Shown piece after piece: positions 1-7,566 of a stretch of 64,000 nucleotides of DNA. How positions within the stretch are numbered: position 1 is the first letter of the stretch; each line of letters opens with the position of its first letter. Both the position numbers and the translations under genes were made by a program. The notes under the pieces were generated by a model that was given only the letters and a program-made list of their open reading frames with translations, did not search any database and was not told where the DNA came from. Source of the DNA: JAJRRL01 sp047404195 (GTDB lineage Bacteria; Pseudomonadota; Gammaproteobacteria; JAJRRL01); assembly GCA_047404195.1 (NCBI GenBank), contig JBDOIU010000002.1:62001-126000 (forward strand), given 5' to 3'.

Positions 1-604
1 TCAATTCTATTCTATGCCGGGTATGTTTGATGGTTTCACTATGGTAGACCCAAGCGCCTGCGCGTACATCTAATATTTCACCCTCACTGAGATGTGCTTC
101 GTATGGATTGCCATAGCAGTAGACCCAAACACCACCGTCTCTTCCATATGCCTTTAATGTATCTTTTAAATGCATCGTCTGTGGTGGTAGAAGCTTTGGG
201 GCTTTGACAGATTTCTCTGTTTCTATCTCGATATTGCTTGTGGCGAGCAGCATCTGATGTGCGCGTAGGAACACTTTGTCACCTTTATTGAGGGGAATAA
301 AAGCAATGCTTCCGGGTACATGGCGGGAAAAGGCAGCCTTGCCGTGTCCAATCAGTGAGCAGAGATTCAGCGAGTGGCCATTGATATCACGCGTAAATTT
401 TTCGGTGTTTTCAAATGGTCTGATTGATAATTGTCCCATACTCCATAGCAGTGTGTGTTGTTCAAAGAATACATGCAGTTTAGGTTCATCACATTGCTTG
501 ATGTTCAGCGTCAGACTGGGTGTATTGCCGCCAGATATGATGTAGTCAATGTGCTCGACATTGCCCTTTGCCGCGCCAAGTGTGATGAGTTGTGGGTAAG
601 GCAT
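1..604 (-). CDS. AIM24-family protein (partial, runs off the left edge)
   Basis: About 201 codons are present and the reading frame is still open at base 1, so the C-terminus lies outside the window. The ATG at 604 follows a GGGAGA ribosome site. The protein has the repeated beta-strand and glycine pattern of the AIM24 (DUF124/TIGR00266-like) family: a GSIAFIPL segment near residue 97 and a VWVYCYGN...LSEGEILDVRAGAWVY segment near residues 160-185, which matches the family's double-stranded beta-helix repeats. Bacterial AIM24 proteins have no settled function; the yeast member supports mitochondrial inner-membrane organisation. It lies 43 bases downstream of the cyclodeaminase gene on the same strand and is probably co-transcribed with it. 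The family call is from pattern recognition only. Confidence 0.6.
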   Translation of the reverse strand, partial: MPYPQLITLGAAKGNVEHIDYIISGGNTPSLTLNIKQCDEPKLHVFFEQHTLLWSMGQLSIRPFENTEKFTRDINGHSLNLCSLIGHGKAAFSRHVPGSIAFIPLNKGDKVFLRAHQMLLATSNIEIETEKSVKAPKLLPPQTMHLKDTLKAYGRDGGVWVYCYGNPYEAHLSEGEILDVRAGAWVYHSETIKHTRHRIEL

Positions 605-647
605 ATGGTCTCCCAGGATAGCTTACTGAGCATATTTTAGCACAGCA

Positions 648-1655
648 CTACCTAAATAAACTATAGATATCCTTTACGCTGTCACACTGTGCGATAAATG
701 CCTCGTCCCTTGTTGCAGTTTTTGTACAGGCATCATAGAGTACCTTACAAATACTGAAGTCTTGCAGAGCGCAGCCAACACTGTCAAACATGGTGATGCT
801 GGATTGTGACAGTCGTGCGCTGTCAGCGCCTGTCATGACGTGATGTATTTCTTTCACGGTGTCGTGTGATTGTAGTTGCTGTATCTCACCTTCAACGATT
901 GCCTGGGGTAGAAAGTCAGTTGTAATGCTGTCACACGCACTGAGTAATGACAGTGGGAACTCGGTTTTACCTGGGCAGTCACCACCGAGAGCATTGATGT
1001 GCAGTCCTGCATGAAGATCGGTTGGTTGTAAAATATGCTGTTGTTTTTTTGCAGCAGTGAGGGTGATCAGGCAGTCTGATTCTGCTGCAACCTGTTGTGC
1101 ACTGTTGGCAAATTTAATTTGTATGCCACGATCAACAAAGTGTTGCTGTAAGATTTGCATGGCTTCAGGGTCGATATCAAAGACAATAAAGTGATTACAA
1201 CCCAACAAAGAATGATGCGCCATGACTTGAAAAGCAGCTTGAGCACCACAACCGATGATGCCGACGGTGGTGATTTCCTTGTTGCCGCAATAAAGTGTGC
1301 CTATAGCTGCATTCACAGCAGTGCGGACGCCTGTGAGTATTGTCATGTCACAAAACATCAGTGGTCGTCCTGTTTCGCATTCAGCCCATAGCCCAGTGGC
1401 CATGATAGATGGATATCCTTTGCTTGGATTTGCGGGATGGCCATTTACAAATTTGCAGCAATAGAATGCGTCATCTGCAATTGGCATTTGCTCAAGGACA
1501 CCATTCGGCACATGATGCGCAATACGGGGTGATAGCTGAAATTCGTCCCAGCGCTGATAGTCGGCAATCATTTGCTGTAGAACAAGCTCATAAAAAGCCT
1601 TTTCACCTATGGTATGTATCATAGGCACTATATCTTTGGCATTGATGAAGTACAT
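648..1655 (-). CDS. Ornithine cyclodeaminase / mu-crystallin family protein
   Basis: This 335-residue protein matches the ornithine cyclodeaminase/mu-crystallin family along its whole length. The N-terminal dimerisation half carries NGHPANPSKGYPSIMA and the conserved TGVRTAVNAAIGT stretch. A Rossmann fold follows with GIIGCGAQAAFQV near residues 133-145 and the VFDID acidic strand end. Family members use NAD(P)(H) to deaminate ornithine to proline, or to reduce or oxidise other imino or amino acids (alanine, lysine, diaminopropionate intermediates), so the substrate cannot be read from sequence. The ATG at 1655 is preceded by an AGAGAG purine run. The gene probably heads a two-gene transcript with the AIM24-like gene. 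The divergent spacer up to 1803 holds the promoter of the SET gene on the other strand. Confidence 0.8.
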   Translation of the reverse strand: MYFINAKDIVPMIHTIGEKAFYELVLQQMIADYQRWDEFQLSPRIAHHVPNGVLEQMPIADDAFYCCKFVNGHPANPSKGYPSIMATGLWAECETGRPLMFCDMTILTGVRTAVNAAIGTLYCGNKEITTVGIIGCGAQAAFQVMAHHSLLGCNHFIVFDIDPEAMQILQQHFVDRGIQIKFANSAQQVAAESDCLITLTAAKKQQHILQPTDLHAGLHINALGGDCPGKTEFPLSLLSACDSITTDFLPQAIVEGEIQQLQSHDTVKEIHHVMTGADSARLSQSSITMFDSVGCALQDFSICKVLYDACTKTATRDEAFIAQCDSVKDIYSLFR

Positions 1656-1732
1656 AACACTCTCTCTTAGGATGATAACACATTGATTATAATGGGTAAT
1701 AAATATTTGTGCAGCATAGTGGCGTGTAGTGG

Positions 1733-1760
1733 TTGATATGCTCTAAAATCATGCTAAAAT
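1733..1760 (+). promoter_or_regulatory. Promoter of the first SET-domain gene (extended -10)
   Basis: A TTGATA -35 element (1733-1738) is followed after 16 bases by TAAAAT (1755-1760), directly preceded by TGC, giving an extended -10. It is about 40 bases upstream of the GTG start at 1803, which has its own AAGGGTGG ribosome site at 1789-1796. Confidence 0.55.
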
Positions 1761-1802
1761 AAATCAAATATGCAACATTTATATGAATAAGGGTGGTTAA
1801 TA

Positions 1803-3005
1803 GTGTCTAAAAAGTTTATTCAATGTACAGCAAAAACATTTACAGAGCACACAGGTAGGCGGTGGTCAAAGCGTCATGAGCATATTGACTACACTGTTCG
1901 GCCTTATTTTAATCCAGAAGCAGGTTCTATGCACTGGCTGGCACAGAAAAAAATACTTGCTGGTACTGAGCTTGGCTGCTATGCCAGTGTTTCGCTTCCT
2001 ATAGATTCTAAGTGTGTTGATAGAGCTTGGCTGTTGATTGGGGCTGGTATGAAAAACAGTTCAGCTTACATCTGTAATGATATATCAGATGCAAATGAAG
2101 GGTATCCAAATGCCAGTATGACACATGCGCAAGAGTGCTCAAGGGCTTTGAGAGATATAGATGTAAATGATGAGGTTTATACTTGGTATGGCGCAGCATA
2201 TGCAGACTGTCGTCTTGAGGTTGTTGCATGGGCAGTGCCGTCAATGTTAGGAGGTAAGAGTGAGTATCAGAATTGGGCAGAGGCGCAAACATTCGATGTA
2301 CCATATATTTGTCAACAATTGTTTAATAGTCATGAGGGAAACGAGACAGAGATATTGCTTGCTGAAGTCAAAGCTGTATTCCATAGGAGTGAAGATGCAG
2401 CGCAATATGCAGATAAGTTTCAGCAAAAACTCGGGGAAAGTCATAACATGTCGCGTCAGGTTCTCACTAAGCAGGTGGCGTTGTTTAGATTTATTCTTAA
2501 GTATGACTTCGCACATGATTTACTTGAGAGGGTTATAGGGCTGATGAAGGCGTGTATGGTTGATAGACAGCACTACAGTCCTCTTATGATAAATTTGATA
2601 ACCTTTAATTGGGGCCATTTTTTATCTATGTTATCACCAGCCAGTACGTTAAAAGATCAAGCTAAGCATAGTGCAAAGCAGCTTTGTCAGTCTATGTTAG
2701 AGGGGACTCGGCCGGAGATAACCCACAAGCAAGGCTACTTTGTAAAGGCAACGCTATTGATGCAACGTATTCATAAGTTACAGCGCTGTATCAAGTTTGC
2801 AGACCATTATGAGGTTCAGTTAAGCTTTGCACCACAAAAGGAGTTGATCAGGCACTTTCTTCATCTGGCTGCAATTCATATTGTGAATCGAGACAAGAAT
2901 GATCGTCCTGAGTTGGTGTGGATTCACAGTCAATTGTTTGGGGCAGCTGATGAGCATGGTATATGGAATGATCCCGCTTTATGGTGTCATTTTGAGGCGC
3001 AGTAG
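1803..3005 (+). CDS. SET-domain-like protein 1 (degenerate), putative effector
   Basis: 400 residues, starting at GTG 1803 behind AAGGGTGG. Residues about 1-145 follow the SET lysine-methyltransferase order: an ILAGTELG segment where SET proteins have the G-x-G/GEY strand, SDANEGYPNASMTH where they have the NHSxxPN knot motif, and VNDEVYTWYGAAY where they have the terminal GEExxxxYG motif. The cofactor strand reads LGCYASV rather than the LGEYCGE of the neighbouring paralogue, so S-adenosylmethionine binding may be weakened. Residues about 145-400 form an unrecognised helical region ending in WNDPALWCHFEAQ. The next gene is a paralogue with an almost identical C-terminus. SET proteins of intracellular bacteria (Legionella RomA, Chlamydia NUE) modify host chromatin; that role here is inferred. 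It could instead be an inactive scaffold. Confidence 0.65.
   Translation: MSKKFIQCTAKTFTEHTGRRWSKRHEHIDYTVRPYFNPEAGSMHWLAQKKILAGTELGCYASVSLPIDSKCVDRAWLLIGAGMKNSSAYICNDISDANEGYPNASMTHAQECSRALRDIDVNDEVYTWYGAAYADCRLEVVAWAVPSMLGGKSEYQNWAEAQTFDVPYICQQLFNSHEGNETEILLAEVKAVFHRSEDAAQYADKFQQKLGESHNMSRQVLTKQVALFRFILKYDFAHDLLERVIGLMKACMVDRQHYSPLMINLITFNWGHFLSMLSPASTLKDQAKHSAKQLCQSMLEGTRPEITHKQGYFVKATLLMQRIHKLQRCIKFADHYEVQLSFAPQKELIRHFLHLAAIHIVNRDKNDRPELVWIHSQLFGAADEHGIWNDPALWCHFEAQ
2747..2980 (+). repeat. Copy A of a 234-bp near-identical repeat (3' end of SET gene 1)
   Basis: This stretch matches 4181-4414 without gaps at a constant offset of 1434 bases. A hand count gives 21 differences, about 91% identity, and the first 45 bases are identical. 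It encodes the end of the shared C-terminal domain of the two SET paralogues. Confidence 0.9.
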
Positions 3006-3116
3006 CTGCCCACAATATAGCCCGGCACGCTTGACAGAGGGCGCGATCTTTCGTATTTTTTGGTTACAATAAAAGAGAGCGCTATTTGCTGTGCTCAGGC
3101 TGATTTGGGGGTTTCA

Positions 3117-4436
3117 ATGAGAAAGTTAATAAAGTGCACGCCGGAAGATTTTACAATGATGACTGGTAGACGATGGATGAAACAAAATGGAATTGGCGAT
3201 ATGGTTTCACCATGGGTTAATGTTGACACAGGTGTAGTGAGTTGGTTGGCTAATCGTGCAATAGTACCCGGGACCATGCTTGGTGAATATTGTGGTGAGA
3301 CTTTTCAGGGGAAATCAACCAATGCAGTGGATATTGCGTGGGTTCTCTCATCCGATGAGGTTCAGTATGTCTCTGCTGCTTACAGATGCAGCCTCTATTC
3401 TGATGCAAATGATGGTGTGCCGAATATAACACATGTTGGATTGGCAGGAAGTGTATCATTTAAAGCCATTGCGAAGGGCCAAGAAGTGATAAATGCCTAT
3501 GGCCCAACATATCTTGGGCGTGAGGAATCTGTGGCATGGAAAATGCCACAAAGTTATCCGCAGCGATTCGGTCCTTATGACATGTCTCCTTTCTTCTTTG
3601 TGTTTTCTTTACCGATGTTATGCAAGGGATTGGCACAGGTTGAGATGCTAACACGATTACACACGTGTATTAAGGCTGCTATGACGCAAAAAGGTATCTA
3701 TAGCCAAGCATTGTCTTTGTTGTGTGCACAACCAGTTCAAATTGACAGTAGTGAACTAAAGCAACTACGTAAGAATATGGATTCATATACCCAAAGTGGT
3801 GATCATAAGGTGAAGGGGTATTTGGATCGCCAGCTTGCAGGGGGACGAGACTTCATACTGGATACCAGTCAACTGCGGCGAGAAGATAACTCAAAAACTG
3901 TAATTTTTATAGATGCGTATAAAAAGCTATTAGACTGTCTACGTGTGAAGAAAAACTTCAGGAAGTTGAGGCCTGTTATGCAAGCATGTTTGATTGGAAG
4001 AGAATATTTTAACCCAATTAAAATGACACTTTTACTGCACAGTCACGCAGAATTGCTTAAAGCTAAATCGCCCGTCAAAAAGTTGCAGAAGAAAGCGGAG
4101 TTGAGAGCGAAGCAGCTTTGTATGACGATGATGAGAGGGGCTCAGCCAGTCATCACTCAAAGACAGGCCTACTTCAAACAGGCAACGCTATTGATGCAAC
4201 GTATTCATAAGTTACAGCGCTGTATTAGGCTTGCAGACCATTATGGAGTTCAGTTAAACTTTGCGCCACAAAAGGAGTTGATCAAACACTTTATTCATCT
4301 GGCTGCAATTCATATTGTGAACCGACGTGAGAATGATCGTCCTGAATTGGTGTGGATTCACAGTCAATTGTTTGGGGCAGGTGATGGGCATGGTATGTGG
4401 AATGACCCAGCTTTGCAAGCCCACTACGCCAAATAA
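3117..4436 (+). CDS. SET-domain protein-lysine methyltransferase-like protein 2, putative effector
   Basis: 439 residues from ATG 3117, which follows a GGGGG ribosome site and aligns with the start of the upstream paralogue (MRKLIKCT versus MSKKFIQCT). An in-frame TTG at 3060 is a less likely start. The SET hallmarks are better kept than in the paralogue: MLGEYCGETF near residues 50-60 (G-E-Y cofactor motif), YSDANDGVPNITH near residues 98-110 (NHxxxPN-like), and AIAKGQEVINAYGPTY near residues 120-138 (terminal GxExxxxYG with the catalytic tyrosine). The C-terminal 260 residues are a helical region of unknown function, near-identical to SET protein 1 at its end. Likely activity is lysine methylation of a protein substrate with S-adenosylmethionine. 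Delivery into a host is inference. Confidence 0.75.
   Translation: MRKLIKCTPEDFTMMTGRRWMKQNGIGDMVSPWVNVDTGVVSWLANRAIVPGTMLGEYCGETFQGKSTNAVDIAWVLSSDEVQYVSAAYRCSLYSDANDGVPNITHVGLAGSVSFKAIAKGQEVINAYGPTYLGREESVAWKMPQSYPQRFGPYDMSPFFFVFSLPMLCKGLAQVEMLTRLHTCIKAAMTQKGIYSQALSLLCAQPVQIDSSELKQLRKNMDSYTQSGDHKVKGYLDRQLAGGRDFILDTSQLRREDNSKTVIFIDAYKKLLDCLRVKKNFRKLRPVMQACLIGREYFNPIKMTLLLHSHAELLKAKSPVKKLQKKAELRAKQLCMTMMRGAQPVITQRQAYFKQATLLMQRIHKLQRCIRLADHYGVQLNFAPQKELIKHFIHLAAIHIVNRRENDRPELVWIHSQLFGAGDGHGMWNDPALQAHYAK
4181..4414 (+). repeat. Copy B of the 234-bp near-identical repeat (3' end of SET gene 2)
   Basis: Pairs with 2747-2980 at about 91% identity with no gaps, whereas the N-terminal halves of the two genes have diverged far more. 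The pattern suggests gene conversion or strong selection on this part. Confidence 0.9.
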
Positions 4437-4521
4437 TAATCAGTATGTAGAAGCGCTTTTTGCTAGTGGTTAAATGCAATATTATCCCCTGCTTGCCCAA
4501 TGCCATTTCTATTTTGAGTTT

Positions 4522-4541
4522 GTGGACACTCTGGTGTCCAC
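4522..4541. repeat. Perfect 8-bp inverted repeat with 4-base loop
   Basis: GTGGACAC and GTGTCCAC are separated by TCTG in the 270-base gap between SET gene 2 and the SemiSWEET gene. There is no T-run on either side, so it is not a standard intrinsic terminator. It could be an operator, an mRNA 3'-end hairpin or a Rho-independent element lacking its T tract. Confidence 0.8.
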
Positions 4542-4706
4542 GCTCAATAACACACTGTATGATATACCGGCTTGAAACTAAGTTGATTCACCCATGTTCC
4601 AAATCTTAAGCTGTATTTGATATTGTTAGTACGATATGACTACAATACTCAACTGCAGCTCCTTTATATCTGGTATGGGGCGGCACCTTTAATGCGTAAG
4701 GGGGGC

Positions 4707-5009
4707 ATGATGTTTAAAAAATTAAAAGAATATCTTAGCGTAGATTACGAACAATTTATGCTTTACTTTGGTTTGTGTAGCCCAATATTTACTATTCCCC
4801 AGTTGATTAAAGTATATTTTACCCACTCACATCATGTTGCTGGTCTCTCATTGTTGGCCTGGGTTGCGTATACAATTGTGTCGGCATCATGGGCTATTTA
4901 TGGGATAATCTATAATAAAAAAGCAATTATAGCAGCAAACTCTCTTGCCTGTGTATTAAATGCCATCATCTCTGTTGGTATTGTGTATTATGGTGGGGCC
5001 AAGCTCTGA
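4707..5009 (+). CDS. SemiSWEET / PQ-loop family transporter
   Basis: About 100 residues with three predicted membrane helices and the PQ motif in FTIPQLIKVY near the end of helix 1, the layout of bacterial SemiSWEETs, which dimerise to make a sugar uniporter. Helix 2 (LLAWVAYTIVSASWAIYGI) carries the W/Y-rich centre and helix 3 (ACVLNAIISVGIVYYG) the conserved asparagine. Two adjacent ATGs at 4707 and 4710 follow a strong AAGGGGGG ribosome site; the ATG at 4692 lies upstream of that site and is less likely. It is convergent with aroDE. Substrate is not predictable; PQ-loop proteins can also move amino acids. Confidence 0.75.
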   Translation: MMFKKLKEYLSVDYEQFMLYFGLCSPIFTIPQLIKVYFTHSHHVAGLSLLAWVAYTIVSASWAIYGIIYNKKAIIAANSLACVLNAIISVGIVYYGGAKL

Positions 5010-5035
5010 GCATACTCTCATCGCACTCTAAAATA

Positions 5036-6460
5036 TTACGATTGAATATATTGTTGCCAGCAATACTGTTGTCTCTCTGCTTGTGCATAAAACATCTGTT
5101 TTCCATCGTCGAAAGTGCATTGAAAATCAGCCGCCAGCTTGATCAACTCACAACGCTGCTTGACATGGTAATTGATGTCGATCACGTATGGTTTTGTGCG
5201 TAGATACCCGGAGACGATATTTTTCAGTGTGGGTTCCCGATATGCTTTATCTGGAATGGTATTGATGAGTAGTTTGCATTTTGATGGGAATGCTTGGGTG
5301 AGTGGTTGATGTGCAATGCTGCTGTCAGTTACCCAGCCGGGTTTTCGACGGCTACAAATAATGATGCTTCTCACTTTATTTTGCAAAGAGAGCGCTATGA
5401 TTTCGGCCGCACTGCCTGAGCCAAGAATAGTGATAGATGACGTATTGTTAATTAGTTTTTGTGGCATACTGCTCACTGCACCTGCGCCATCTGTATTGTC
5501 GCCCCGCCAAGCGTTCAGTTGGCGTGTCAGCGTATTAATGGCTGGCCACTGGTGTGGGTTGAGTGCGTGGGGTAGCACAGATTTTTTGAGTGGCATTGTG
5601 ACGCTGAATCCATCGAAGGGTAGCGCATGCGCCAATTCGAGTGCAGATTGTAGATCGTTTTCGGTGAGGCGAATATGGATGTATAGTGCGTTGATATTGT
5701 TTTCGTGAAATGCATGGTTATGAAATTGATAGCCTATGCTGTGTGCAACAGGATCGCCTAGTAGTGCAAACAAGCGAGTACGATTATTTTTGCTTTGCAG
5801 CTGGTAAATGTGATTGGCGTCGCTAAGTGATAGGCCAGCACTGACCACTGCATGTTGAGAGTGGGTGACATAAGTCCAAATATTACCAACAGCGACGCCT
5901 GCAACTCGACTGAACTGTCCATCATCTCCCATTGCATGCGCAACCAGTTTGAGTTGTGTTTGCTGTTGTCGCCAATGCAAAAGTCGCAGTGCATCCAGGC
6001 TACATTCAGCTGTGGTAATGATTTTGTAAAATTCACATGAGGGGTGTTGCATGCGATTAAGCTGCAGTGTGAGGTCGTTCGCTGATGGTGTATTGTGGAG
6101 ATTGTGGTGAGATCGTAAGAATTGTGTATTGGGCGCAAGTTGTTTCAATTCATGTAGCCACTCATTTGGTATATCTGATTCAATGTCCAGGATGTTAGGT
6201 TGTGCTTGACAGGCCAGAGTCAGTCGTTGTTTGATTTCAGCAGTCTGTGCTGAGCATACTTTACCTCCATGTAATGATGTTCTTACGGTAAATAGTATTT
6301 TATGCTCGGTCTGTAGCAGTTCTGACAGTTGAGAATATGCAGAAAGTGGTAGATAGTCCAATCGAAATTCAATCATATGTTGTGGTGGTAGGTCGTGCGC
6401 TAATGACACTGCATCGTCAATCGATGTTGCAGCGATACAAATAACAGTTTGATGGCTCAT
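5036..6460 (-). CDS. aroDE: Bifunctional 3-dehydroquinate dehydratase / shikimate dehydrogenase
   Basis: 474 residues in two enzyme domains. Residues about 1-225 are a type I dehydroquinate dehydratase: an EFRLDYL strand, catalytic histidine in LRSHHNL, and the Schiff-base lysine in FYKIITTA. Residues about 230-474 are shikimate dehydrogenase: LLGDPVAHSIGY at the substrate site, SVTMPLKK with the catalytic lysine, WRGDNTDG, and an ILGSGSAAE nucleotide loop. Together they convert 3-dehydroquinate to shikimate. Fusions in this order are known in plants and chlamydiae; most gammaproteobacteria have separate genes. The ATG at 6460 overlaps the aroB stop as ATGA, so translation is probably coupled, and the upstream in-frame TTG at 6475 is not needed. 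It is last in the aroC-aroB-aroDE operon. Confidence 0.93.
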   Translation of the reverse strand: MSHQTVICIAATSIDDAVSLAHDLPPQHMIEFRLDYLPLSAYSQLSELLQTEHKILFTVRTSLHGGKVCSAQTAEIKQRLTLACQAQPNILDIESDIPNEWLHELKQLAPNTQFLRSHHNLHNTPSANDLTLQLNRMQHPSCEFYKIITTAECSLDALRLLHWRQQQTQLKLVAHAMGDDGQFSRVAGVAVGNIWTYVTHSQHAVVSAGLSLSDANHIYQLQSKNNRTRLFALLGDPVAHSIGYQFHNHAFHENNINALYIHIRLTENDLQSALELAHALPFDGFSVTMPLKKSVLPHALNPHQWPAINTLTRQLNAWRGDNTDGAGAVSSMPQKLINNTSSITILGSGSAAEIIALSLQNKVRSIIICSRRKPGWVTDSSIAHQPLTQAFPSKCKLLINTIPDKAYREPTLKNIVSGYLRTKPYVIDINYHVKQRCELIKLAADFQCTFDDGKQMFYAQAERQQYCWQQYIQS

Positions 6461-7566
6461 AGTGTTGCCAGCCAAGCATGATAAGCTTTTTCAAGCATGT
6501 GCTTTGGTACGGCGAAGCTGTATTCGCCTTTGATTGAAAGGGGTTCTGCAATGCCACGTAATAAAACATAGCGCGGTTCATTGGCAATGGCTTTTTTATC
6601 GTACTGCATGGCTGTGTAAAGCGTATTAAAATCCATTGCCGTCAGTGCGTGTTGTGCTGGGAATGGCAGCGAATTTAGGCATGTTTGCACAGCGTGCATA
6701 TCTGCCTCAGAGCAGTAGCCCATTTGTTGGCAGCAATGCATGATCATCCATAGACCGATTTGCACTGCTTGCCCATGTGGGCATTGAAAAGCTGTATGCT
6801 GCTCTATGGCGTGTGCAATGGTGTGCCCTAGATTCAGCCACTGCCGTTGTCCATTGGTTTCACGGCAATCGTTTGAGACAATACCTGCTTTAATGCGTAC
6901 GCTGTCGTTGATGATGCGTAGCCAGTCCATTTGATTGAAGGCAAGTGTGGCATTGTGCAGCTCAGGATGTTGGCTGAGCCAGTGAAATGCATCTGCATTT
7001 GCGAGCAGTGTGTGTTTGATGCATTCAACCAGGCCATTTGCGCGCTCGATAATGGGGAGTGATTGTAGCATCATGGGATCAATGATGATTTGCTGTGGAT
7101 GTTTGAAGCTGCCCAGCAGATTTTTTCCAGCAGTGGTGTTAATGCCATTTTTCCCACCGATGGCTGCATCGACCATGGCCATTACTGTGGTGGGTACATT
7201 GATATGAGGAATGCCGCGACAATAGGTTGCTGCAACAAAACCTGCGAGATCACAAACAACACCACCACCAATGGCAAGCATGAGTGTATCTCTACCCAGT
7301 TCATGCCCCAGCATGCTGTCTTCGATCATGACTTTCATCTGTCGAGACTTGCTGCATTCACCCGCGGGAATGACAATGATGTGCGTGTGCGGTAGATTGT
7401 CAGTGAGGGTTTGGATGAGTGGTGCAACATGCTCATCGGTTACGATGACGCTGCGATTTTGAGTGGCGTGAATCACATCACGCAACATACCGTCCAGGCA
7501 GGCACCAGGTTGTATGAGTATAGGGGTGGCACCATCATGATGTGTGTATTGTAAATGATGACTCAT
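6457..7566 (-). CDS. aroB: 3-dehydroquinate synthase
   Basis: 369 residues from ATG 7566. It matches AroB throughout: AIGGGVVCDLAGFVAATYCRG (NAD-binding, near residue 100), VPTTVMAMVDAAIGGKNGIN (substrate phosphate and metal site), and the metal ligands in NLGHTIAHAIE and PHGQAV. The enzyme cyclises DAHP to 3-dehydroquinate, the second step of the shikimate pathway. The start codon overlaps the aroC stop by four bases (ATGA) and the stop overlaps the aroDE start in the same way, so the three genes form one translationally coupled unit. A longer reading frame exists upstream within aroC, but the ATGA junction and the family's N-terminus favour 7566. Confidence 0.95.
   Translation of the reverse strand: MSHHLQYTHHDGATPILIQPGACLDGMLRDVIHATQNRSVIVTDEHVAPLIQTLTDNLPHTHIIVIPAGECSKSRQMKVMIEDSMLGHELGRDTLMLAIGGGVVCDLAGFVAATYCRGIPHINVPTTVMAMVDAAIGGKNGINTTAGKNLLGSFKHPQQIIIDPMMLQSLPIIERANGLVECIKHTLLANADAFHWLSQHPELHNATLAFNQMDWLRIINDSVRIKAGIVSNDCRETNGQRQWLNLGHTIAHAIEQHTAFQCPHGQAVQIGLWMIMHCCQQMGYCSEADMHAVQTCLNSLPFPAQHALTAMDFNTLYTAMQYDKKAIANEPRYVLLRGIAEPLSIKGEYSFAVPKHMLEKAYHAWLATL

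Noticed and set aside
3060..3116. Longer N-terminus of SET protein 2 starting at TTG
   Set aside because: The ATG at 3117 has a good ribosome site and matches the start of the upstream paralogue; the extra 19 residues have no counterpart there.
2747..4414. The SET repeat pair as an insertion sequence or transposable element
   Set aside because: The matching segments are in-frame coding ends of two paralogues, have no terminal inverted repeats, and lie within intact genes.
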